A stretch of DNA of 5,782 bases. Source: Phycisphaerales bacterium. Its GTDB lineage: Bacteria > Planctomycetota > Phycisphaerae > Tepidisphaerales > Tepidisphaeraceae. The stretch covers positions 1-5,782 of the forward strand of contig JAQGHP010000176.1 in assembly GCA_028288775.1 (NCBI GenBank), given 5' to 3'. The notes beneath the pieces are model-generated. The model did not search any database. It was not told the origin of the DNA and worked only from the letters and a program-made list of their open reading frames with translations. Positions 1 through 4,859 of the stretch are shown here, piece after piece. Within the stretch, counting starts at the first letter, position 1, and every line of letters begins with the position of its first letter. Made by a program: the position numbers and the translations under genes.

Positions 1-27
1 CATACTCCTGTAGAGCGTGGCTATCAA

Positions 28-99
28 ATAAAACCGACCGCGGGCGGAGTCACTATGGAACGACGAACGAGGCGGCCCCGTCCGATAAAAACGGCCGCG
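28..99. repeat. Pair of imperfect 15-bp direct repeats
   Basis: ATAAAACCGACCGCG at 28-42 recurs as ATAAAAACGGCCGCG at 85-99, matching at 13 of 15 positions, 57 bp apart start to start. Read on the minus strand in the frame open to the left edge, both copies encode Arg-Gly-Arg-Phe-Tyr, and both differences fall on synonymous third positions. They could be paired regulator-binding sites or a repeated motif in a partial minus-strand gene; the sequence alone does not decide. Confidence 0.4.
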
Positions 100-265
100 C
101 TTGATCAGTCGGCGCAAGAACTCGCTGTTGGCTTTCGGCGAGCTTGAATCGTATGGTGCGGCCCAGTGTGCCGCCGGGGCATGAGACCGTTTGCGGGCGC
201 TTCGGGCGGGGTAGAACTGGCGGACGAATTTTTCTGGGACGTGAAGATGTGATGGGTATGTCCAA

Positions 266-288
266 CTTCCCGACTGCGACAAGGGAAG
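266..288 (+). promoter_or_regulatory. Leader hairpin upstream of the large surface protein
   Basis: CTTCCC (266-271) pairs perfectly with GGGAAG (283-288) around an 11-base loop. It lies 27 bases before the longest candidate start (316). The GGGAAG arm is the only purine-rich, Shine-Dalgarno-like stretch nearby, so the stem could mask it, but it is too far from any start of the main frame to act as a normal ribosome site for it. There is no T-tract, so it does not look like an attenuator. Weak evidence. Confidence 0.25.
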
Positions 289-315
289 AAGCACTCAAAA
301 ACGTATGTTCCGTGA

Positions 316-3264
316 ATGCGGGCGGGAGAGGGACCTCAGAGAGCGCAAAAACTGCCCGATTCCTCGGGTATGATGTACAACGCCAGACAGCAGACCATAG
401 CCCGCAAATCTTCACAGGCTCGTCATACGTCCGAAAATCATGCGGCCGCCAGCGCAGCCGCGAAGGCCAGCCAAACGGCCATGGCCGGCAAGGCGGCTCG
501 GCAGTCCCTGGCGATGGCGGTGATGGAAGCGATCGAAGGGCGCGAGTACATGTCGGCGTCGCCGGCCTCCATCGTGCTCACGGACGGCGTGCTGACCTTG
601 CGTGCCGCCCCGAACGTTTCCTCGCAATTGATTGTGAACCTCAGCGACGGCGGCAAGGAAATCAACGCCTATGTCACGGGGGGCGGGCACGACCATTTTG
701 CCGTGAACGACGTCAGCTCGATTCAGATGTTCGGCTCGGACCGTAGTGACTTTCTATATATCAATCCGCGATTGAAGATCGCCTCGGTGATGAATACCGG
801 GCAGGGCAATGACAGCGTCCATGGCGGCGGCGGCAATGACACGATTATCGCCGGCAACGGCAACGACCTGGTGTATGGCAATGGGGGCAACGACTCCATT
901 ATTGCCGGGGACGGCAACGACTCGATCAACAGCGGAGTCGGCAACGACTTTGTGCAAGTAACCCAGGGAAACAATCACGTGCGCGGCGGTTCCGGCAACG
1001 ACACGCTGATCGCCGGAGCGGGCCACGACCGGATCATCGCCGGCACCGGGGACGATTCCCTCGTGGGCGGAATCGGAAATGACACGCTTGTGGGCGGTTC
1101 GGGGCACGATACGCTCGTGGCCGGGTCGGGCGCGAACGTGCTCGTCGGCGGATCGGGCCAGAATATGATCGTGAAGGGCCAGAACTCCAAGGTTCGCCCG
1201 GGCCGCCATACCACCGTTTCCACTGCCGCTCCCACCCCGGTCGTGAGCACGCCCAACGGGACGGGAAATGGTTCCAGCACCGGGAACACCGGCTCGACTG
1301 GTTCCACGGGCACGGGCGGAACATCCTCTTCCACAGGCGGTACCACGACCGGCAGCGGGACTGGCACCACTTCCGGGACCGGGACCGGCTCGACCGGGAG
1401 CACGGGATCGACCGGCTCGACGGGAAGCACGGGATCAACCGGCGGCACCACCGGCTCCACGGGCAGCACGGGCAGCACGGGCAGCAAGGGAACCACCGGC
1501 GGCACGGGGAGCACCGGCTCCACGGGCGGCACCGTGGGCTCGCCCAGCGGATCGAGCGTTACCGTGGGCACCGTCAGCGTCTCTGCCGGGGTGAACTCCG
1601 GCGGGAGCCTCATCAGCAATGTCCCGAATTACAAAGCCTCGACCACCCTCGCCCACATCGACATCCTCGAACCCGACGGCATGGCCGGGCACACGGTCCA
1701 TGTGAACGGCCTCAACAGCACGCTGAAGGTGGGCGATCCGCTCAGCAGCAAATACCAGTGGGACTTCGGCGACGCCAATAGCCGTTTCAATACGTTGACG
1801 GGCTTCAATGCCGCCCACGTGTATGAGAACGCGGGCACGTTTACCGTAACGCTTACCGTGACGGACTCGGCGGGCAATGTGTCGATCGCCAAGGGCACGG
1901 TGACCATCAGCGCCGACACGCGGCGCAAGATTTATGTGGATACCGTCGCCGGCTCCGATTCCAACACCGGCGCGACGCCCGCCCTCGCCGTCGCAACCGC
2001 GGCCCGCGCGGCCGAGCTGATGGGCAACAACACCGAGTTGCTGTTCCACAACGGCCAGCAGTTCGACGTCGCCAACCCGATCGCGCTCAACTACACGCAC
2101 GTCCTGATCGGGACCTACGGCAGCGGCGCGATGGCCCGCGTCGTGAAGGTGACCGGCAACGGCGCGTCAATCTTCAACCTGGGCAACGCTTCCGACGGCG
2201 TACTTGCGCAGGGCATCGAGTTCGACTCGATGTGGGACATCAATAAATATGGCGACGCGAAGGTCAACGTCCGCGCGTTCTTCGTCGCGGGCAAGAACTT
2301 CGCCGTCCGCGATTCACGGTTCCTCAATCTGGATGACGGCGTGAACACCGCCGGGTATCCGACCGGCGTGCTCGTGCAGGATAACTACTTCGGCCCGCAA
2401 ATCCGCGGCTGCTGCATCTGGGGCGAGGGGTACGACCAGGTGTACATCGGGAACACCATGACCAACAGCACCCAGGAGCACCTGATCCGCACCAGCGGCA
2501 TCGGCGTCACGCGGCTGCTGGTGGAAGACAACAATATGTCGCGCCCCGACAATTCCAAGGGATCGCTCGAGCTGCGAACGGCGAGCTGGTTCTACGTCAG
2601 CGGCAATCGCATCGACGGCGGCACCCTGCGCTTTGGCCTGCCCAACGGGCCCGACAACCAATCCACCGGCTGGGGCGTGGTCGAGAACAACGAGACCTAC
2701 AAGTTCTTCGTGATGTTCCGCCCGGGCGTGCAACACGTGGCCTTCCGCGACAATGTCATTCACTATGACAGCGGTGCGGCCATCATCCTCGAAACGATGT
2801 ACAGCGTGCCGCGCAGCACGGTTGACATCCGCATCGACCACAACACGGCCATCAGCAACAGCGGCCAGGGCAAGTTCCTCAAGCTCGACGGGCCGGCGAC
2901 CAACATTTCGGTGACCAACAACCTCTTCGTCGGGCCCAACCTCCAGTGGGTGGGCGAGAGCACGGGCGCGCTGTACGTGGTCGGCAAGGACCTGAGCAGC
3001 TTCAGCGCGATCTCCGGCAACATCTGGCCGCAGATGTCGGCGGGTTCCAAGCAGGCGGGCGACAACTACCTGCTGCCCGTCACCGGCGACATCGTCAACG
3101 GCTACCAGACCGCCGCCGAGTGGGCGAGCCACTCGCAGGTGAAGAATGAGCAGTACGCCAGCGCGAAGGTCGGGGGCAATGTCTACAGCATGACGCTCAA
3201 CGGCATCACCGCCGGGGCGCTGCCGAGCTTGTTTAATACGAACACATATAAGCTGGCGGCGTGA
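316..3264 (+). CDS. Large modular surface/secreted protein: LEPR-like motif, RTX repeats, PKD domain, parallel beta-helix
   Basis: Predicted exported protein of 982 residues, probably a cell-surface or extracellular factor acting on or binding polysaccharide. Modules, counted from 316: an Ala-rich basic N-terminus; EAIEGREYMSAS (71-82), a degenerate form of the planctomycete LEPR-XLL motif; 14 RTX nonapeptides (162-287), expected to bind calcium; a Ser/Thr/Gly linker (about 311-415); a PKD domain (about 416-533) with YQWDFGD at 480-486 and a VTLTVTDSAGN strand at 511-521; and a right-handed beta-helix from about 538 to 905, with nine Asn-containing rungs 22-34 residues apart (N690, N713, N739, N764, N791, N813, N843, N868, N902). 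No catalytic residues can be assigned, so a lyase role is only possible. There is no classical hydrophobic signal peptide and no clear C-terminal sorting signal. The start is uncertain: ATG at 316, 370, 373 or 481, none with a good ribosome site. Modules secure, function open. Confidence 0.9.
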   Translation: MRAGEGPQRAQKLPDSSGMMYNARQQTIARKSSQARHTSENHAAASAAAKASQTAMAGKAARQSLAMAVMEAIEGREYMSASPASIVLTDGVLTLRAAPNVSSQLIVNLSDGGKEINAYVTGGGHDHFAVNDVSSIQMFGSDRSDFLYINPRLKIASVMNTGQGNDSVHGGGGNDTIIAGNGNDLVYGNGGNDSIIAGDGNDSINSGVGNDFVQVTQGNNHVRGGSGNDTLIAGAGHDRIIAGTGDDSLVGGIGNDTLVGGSGHDTLVAGSGANVLVGGSGQNMIVKGQNSKVRPGRHTTVSTAAPTPVVSTPNGTGNGSSTGNTGSTGSTGTGGTSSSTGGTTTGSGTGTTSGTGTGSTGSTGSTGSTGSTGSTGGTTGSTGSTGSTGSKGTTGGTGSTGSTGGTVGSPSGSSVTVGTVSVSAGVNSGGSLISNVPNYKASTTLAHIDILEPDGMAGHTVHVNGLNSTLKVGDPLSSKYQWDFGDANSRFNTLTGFNAAHVYENAGTFTVTLTVTDSAGNVSIAKGTVTISADTRRKIYVDTVAGSDSNTGATPALAVATAARAAELMGNNTELLFHNGQQFDVANPIALNYTHVLIGTYGSGAMARVVKVTGNGASIFNLGNASDGVLAQGIEFDSMWDINKYGDAKVNVRAFFVAGKNFAVRDSRFLNLDDGVNTAGYPTGVLVQDNYFGPQIRGCCIWGEGYDQVYIGNTMTNSTQEHLIRTSGIGVTRLLVEDNNMSRPDNSKGSLELRTASWFYVSGNRIDGGTLRFGLPNGPDNQSTGWGVVENNETYKFFVMFRPGVQHVAFRDNVIHYDSGAAIILETMYSVPRSTVDIRIDHNTAISNSGQGKFLKLDGPATNISVTNNLFVGPNLQWVGESTGALYVVGKDLSSFSAISGNIWPQMSAGSKQAGDNYLLPVTGDIVNGYQTAAEWASHSQVKNEQYASAKVGGNVYSMTLNGITAGALPSLFNTNTYKLAA
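799..1176 (+). repeat. Fourteen tandem RTX nonapeptide repeats within the surface protein
   Basis: Residues 162-287 divide without any gap into 14 nonads of the RTX pattern G-G-x-G-x-D-x-hydrophobic-x, for example GGGNDTIIA, GIGNDTLVG and GSGHDTLVA. In the family this sequence folds as a calcium-filled parallel beta-roll. The seventh nonad (TQGNNHVRG) and the last two (GSGANVLVG and GSGQNMIVK) lack the key Asp, suggesting weak calcium sites mid-array and at the C-terminal edge. At DNA level the copies have diverged, so this is an old array rather than a fresh tandem expansion. Confidence 0.92.
1246..1560 (+). repeat. Ser-Thr-Gly low-complexity linker with STG tandem core
   Basis: The segment codes for an almost pure Ser/Thr/Gly linker between the RTX roll and the PKD domain. 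Its core is six STG triplets in a row (residues 359-376), then three more (381-389), at 1390-1482. The DNA is built from GGCTCGACC- and GGCAGCACG-like 9-mers using varied Ser and Gly codons. The linker is probably flexible and could be a target for O-glycosylation. Tandem DNA of this kind can change length in whole codons between strains, which would alter the spacing of the domains without breaking the frame. Confidence 0.85.
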
Positions 3265-3329
3265 GGAAGGGCTGAGTGCTGAGGCGGGGGATAGGGGGAG
3301 GAGCCAGAAGCCAGTAGAAGAGCGCACGG

Positions 3330-3351
3330 AGTCAGGTGCCGAGGACTGACT
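3330..3351 (+). terminator. Weak stem-loop downstream of the surface protein gene
   Basis: AGTCAG (3330-3335) pairs with CTGACT (3346-3351) around a 10-base loop, 65 bases after the TGA stop of the surface protein. No run of T follows, so it is at best a weak transcription end. The much stronger inverted repeat starting at 3359 may serve instead. Between 3265 and 3329 there is only purine-rich, low-complexity sequence. Confidence 0.25.
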
Positions 3352-3358
3352 GAAATCT

Positions 3359-3429
3359 TGTAGGGTGGGCGTACTCGCCCACCGTTGGCTGTGTAAGCGC
3401 GAGCGGTGGGCGAGTACGCCCACCCTACA
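3359..3429. repeat. REP-like palindromic element with perfect 26-bp arms and nested hairpins
   Basis: The left arm (3359-3384) is the exact reverse complement of the right arm (3404-3429), with 19 bases between. Each arm is also a hairpin by itself: in the left arm GGTGGGCG (3364-3371) pairs with CGCCCACC (3376-3383) around a TACT loop. The element can therefore form one long stem or two short ones, like paired REP/BIME units or a small palindromic mobile element. It sits between the 3' end of the surface protein gene and the arsR-type gene, and could end transcription or protect mRNA 3' ends. Six-frame translation gives a spurious-looking Gly-Trp-Ala-Tyr-Ser-Pro peptide. The structure is certain; that it is dispersed in the genome is inferred. 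Confidence 0.8.
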
Positions 3430-3522
3430 TGAGGCTCATTGACGCCCGGTACGAGCGACAGCGAGGCCCCGGCGTGACCGCAATCGCGCATCGAACCCCC
3501 TCCGACCGCTCCGCATTTTGCC

Positions 3523-3543
3523 TTTTTACTTTTTACTTTTTAC
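3523..3543. repeat. Three tandem TTTTTAC heptamers
   Basis: TTTTTAC occurs three times without interruption (3523-3529, 3530-3536, 3537-3543), followed by a partial fourth (TTT). It is the only strongly T-rich tract in otherwise GC-rich DNA and lies 73 bp before the ATG of the arsR-type gene. It could be a simple-sequence tract, an UP-like or bent segment, or the pyrimidine end of a dispersed intergenic repeat. Nothing shows which. Confidence 0.75.
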
Positions 3544-3599
3544 TTTCGCCTTCAATCCTCGTGGCTCCCCCCCGAGTTCCCCTCCCCCGCCCCCACGGG

Positions 3600-3605
3600 T
3601 ATACT
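3600..3605 (+). promoter_or_regulatory. Candidate -10 element for the arsR-type gene; near-leaderless mRNA
   Basis: TATACT matches the sigma-70 TATAAT consensus at five of six positions. It ends 11 bases before the ATG at 3617, so a start point 6-8 bases downstream would leave a leader of only a few bases. There is no Shine-Dalgarno sequence (the bases before the ATG are TCTCCTGCCCC), which fits leaderless or nearly leaderless translation. The -35 region at 17-bp spacing (TTCCCC, 3577-3582) is poor. Confidence 0.45.
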
Positions 3606-3616
3606 TCTCCTGCCCC

Positions 3617-3931
3617 ATGCGAGACCGACTCAAATCCGCCGAGTGCTCCAAGTTCCTCAAGGCGCTCGCCGACCCCGAGCGGCTGAAGATCGTGCAGTGC
3701 CTCCAGTCCGGCCCCAAACCCGTTGGCGACATCTCCAAATCCCTCAACTCTCCCCTGGCCAACGTCTCCCACCATCTGGGCCTCCTGCGCTCCGCCGGCC
3801 TGGTGCTGAGTCGGCGCAAGGGCCGTTTCATCTTCTACGAACTCGCCCCCGCCGTGGCGGGCAACGGTGCCGACAATCCTCTCAATGTTTTGGAGTTCGG
3901 CTGCTGCCGCGTCGTGCTGGGGGAGAAGTAG
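3617..3931 (+). CDS. ArsR-family winged-helix transcriptional regulator
   Basis: A 104-residue protein of the usual ArsR/SmtB size. The N-terminal helix carries ECSKFLKALADPERLKIVQC (9-28), the typical ALADPxRLxIL-type opening. The helix-turn-helix spans about 35-62, with the recognition helix around ANVSHHLGLLRSAGLV (48-63), followed by the wing (SRRKGRFIFYELAP, 65-78). The classical arsenic/cadmium site ELCVCDL in helix 3 is absent; the equivalent stretch is GPKPVGDIS. Cysteines are C10, C28 and an adjacent pair C96-C97 in a C-terminal LEFGCC motif, which could bind metal or sense redox. An open frame extends upstream to 3518, but that part is low-complexity Phe/Pro sequence, and the -10 hexamer at 3600 supports the ATG at 3617. 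Nearby genes give no target; the next gene is convergent. Confidence 0.9.
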   Translation: MRDRLKSAECSKFLKALADPERLKIVQCLQSGPKPVGDISKSLNSPLANVSHHLGLLRSAGLVLSRRKGRFIFYELAPAVAGNGADNPLNVLEFGCCRVVLGEK

Positions 3932-3965
3932 GCGACCCGGGGCGTGGGCACTTCCTGCGGCACCG

Positions 3966-4001
3966 CCCCTCGCGGGGAGTTGAGTGAAACTTCAACTCCC
4001 T
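3966..4001. terminator. Hairpin at the convergent junction, possible bidirectional terminator
   Basis: GGGAGTTGA (3975-3983) pairs perfectly with TCAACTCCC (3992-4000), extended by a G-T pair on each side, with a 6-base loop. A smaller competing stem, CCCC-TCGC-GGGG (3966-3977), overlaps its left arm. The structure lies between the stop of the arsR-type gene (3931) and the stop of the PIN gene, whose TAG (4002-4000) overlaps the outermost pair. It is well placed to end transcription from both sides, but neither strand has a T-tract, so it may be a barrier hairpin or another dispersed palindrome. Confidence 0.5.
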
Positions 4002-4410
4002 ACGGAACACGATGCGGGAAGCGGCGCTCGGCCGTGATAAACTCAAGGTTAAGTCGAACACAAATGGCACGAATGAGACAATCTCCCAACTGCCTCCGCA
4101 GGCCGTCGCGCGGTACGCGTTCGGCGATTTTGCGCGCGTTCTCCCAATCTTTGGGCAAGATGTGCCCCTCGTCGGCAATTTCGAACGGTTTCAAGTAGGT
4201 TCGCGCGAGGTTGACCTCGTGTGCGCTTCCCTGGCCGCATACGTACTCGATGTAAATTGGCGTGAGGATCGCGCCTGCCCTTTGCAACTCCATCAGCTCA
4301 CGGCCCCAACGGCCCGCCTGCCTGGCGTCGATTTCCCGCGGCCGGCAGCCTTTGGAAACCCTTAGCCAATGATTGATTAGGATGTTGGTGTCGAGAGCGC
4401 GCTTAGCCAT
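4000..4410 (-). CDS. PIN-domain ribonuclease, VapC-like
   Basis: A 136-residue protein with the layout of a single PIN domain, a metal-dependent RNase fold. It opens with the signature ALDTNILINHW (5-15), where D7 is the first catalytic acid. E55 in TPIYIEYV is the second, D110 in QLGDCLIRAIC the third, and E128 in FITAERRF stands where most family members have Asp. All four metal-binding acidic positions are therefore filled. VapC toxins are of this size, cleave tRNA or rRNA, and are normally paired with a short DNA-binding VapB antitoxin made just upstream. Here the upstream partner is a 151-residue unknown protein whose last eight bases overlap this start (ATGGCTAA), so translation is probably coupled. 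No good ribosome site lies close to the ATG. The PIN call is firm; toxin status is not shown. Confidence 0.88.
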   Translation of the reverse strand: MAKRALDTNILINHWLRVSKGCRPREIDARQAGRWGRELMELQRAGAILTPIYIEYVCGQGSAHEVNLARTYLKPFEIADEGHILPKDWENARKIAERVPRDGLRRQLGDCLIRAICVRLNLEFITAERRFPHRVP

Positions 4411-4858
4411 GGACGAGCGCGCCTTTTCCCGTGGGGAGCTGTTCTATCCGCCTGCGCCAATTGTCAGCAATATCGGTGAGCACCTGGGCGATTTGCTGGG
4501 CGTCCACCCGACGGACGGCGGTACACACGACGCTAATCGTCGTGCCGCTGGCGCCGACGCGCGCCGTCTTTCTAAGGGGCCAGTCGCCTGGATCGATTCC
4601 CGCCGGGACCTCTCCGGCAAGGGCACGAAGCACGCGCGTGATGACCCGTTCCTTGCCCAACAGCCATCGGCGCGCCGCTTCCCCTGCGCGGGGAAGGCCC
4701 GCGCCTTTGCAGCGCACGTCAACATACCAATCCAAAGCGGGGTCCATGTCGCCACCGCCCTCGACGAATTGATCGATTACGGTGTCGCCGTCGATATCAA
4801 TCCCGGTGCGAATTCCCCCGTCGCGGCGAGCTTGACGATAAAACGTGATTGTCGGCAT
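4403..4858 (-). CDS. Unrecognised 151-residue protein coupled to the ESCRT-III-like and PIN genes
   Basis: I do not recognise this family. The N-terminus (PTITFYRQARRDGGIRTGIDIDG, 2-24, given here as two pieces: PTITFYRQARR, then DGGIRTGIDIDG) reads as two or three beta strands with polar turns; residues 55-83 look helical (AARRWLLGKERVITRVLRAL at 61-80); TTISVVCTAVRRV (106-118) suggests a strand, and a final amphipathic helix covers about 119-140. There is no signal peptide, membrane segment or metal motif. The frame opens further upstream, but I chose the ATG at 4858: the preceding gene stops one base earlier, and AAGGA (4868-4864) lies five bases before this ATG. Its end overlaps the PIN start by eight bases, the position of an antitoxin in a vapBC pair, but it is about twice the usual VapB length and shows no clear DNA-binding fold. 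It could instead partner the ESCRT-III-like protein. Confidence 0.82.
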   Translation of the reverse strand: MPTITFYRQARRDGGIRTGIDIDGDTVIDQFVEGGGDMDPALDWYVDVRCKGAGLPRAGEAARRWLLGKERVITRVLRALAGEVPAGIDPGDWPLRKTARVGASGTTISVVCTAVRRVDAQQIAQVLTDIADNWRRRIEQLPTGKGALVHG

Positions 4859-4859
4859 T

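Larger units (their letters stand above)
1..315. other. Region without a supportable gene, upstream of the large surface protein
   Basis: I see no gene here that I can defend. The region holds two imperfect direct repeats (28-42 and 85-99), a 6-bp hairpin (266-288) and several short open frames. One is a 30-codon plus-strand frame at 55-147 with GGAG five bases before its ATG; it gives an Arg-rich peptide. A minus-strand frame is open from a TTG at 282 to the left edge, and an ATG at 3-1 has AGGAG only one base before it, which is too close for a normal ribosome site. Any of these could be chance in GC-rich DNA. The stretch probably contains the promoter and leader of the following gene, but no convincing -35/-10 pair was seen. 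Confidence 0.5.

Noticed and set aside
144..746. 200-codon plus-strand frame overlapping the start of the surface protein
   Set aside because: Starts at TTG without a ribosome site, turns into Gly/Arg-rich noise and overlaps the real gene in another frame.
799..1500. CRISPR-like or other noncoding tandem array
   Set aside because: The periodicity is protein-level: 27-bp RTX nonads and 9-bp STG units in a continuous reading frame, without conserved DNA repeats and unique spacers.
975..1619. Long minus-strand frame rich in Pro and Val opposite the RTX and linker region
   Set aside because: Its composition is the mirror of the Gly/Ser/Thr repeats on the plus strand; it has no domain and lies wholly inside a clear gene.
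2314..3423. 369-codon minus-strand frame opposite the beta-helix
   Set aside because: Antisense shadow in GC-rich DNA: Val/Ala/Asp/His-rich with no recognisable fold, while the plus strand has an obvious rung pattern.
3183..3491. 102-codon minus-strand frame across the inverted repeat
   Set aside because: The translation runs through the palindromic element and its flanks, giving a peptide typical of repeat DNA and no domain.
3518..3616. N-terminal extension of the ArsR-type protein
   Set aside because: The added 33 residues are Phe- and Pro-rich translation of the TTTTTAC repeat and C-rich tract; the ArsR fold begins after the ATG at 3617.
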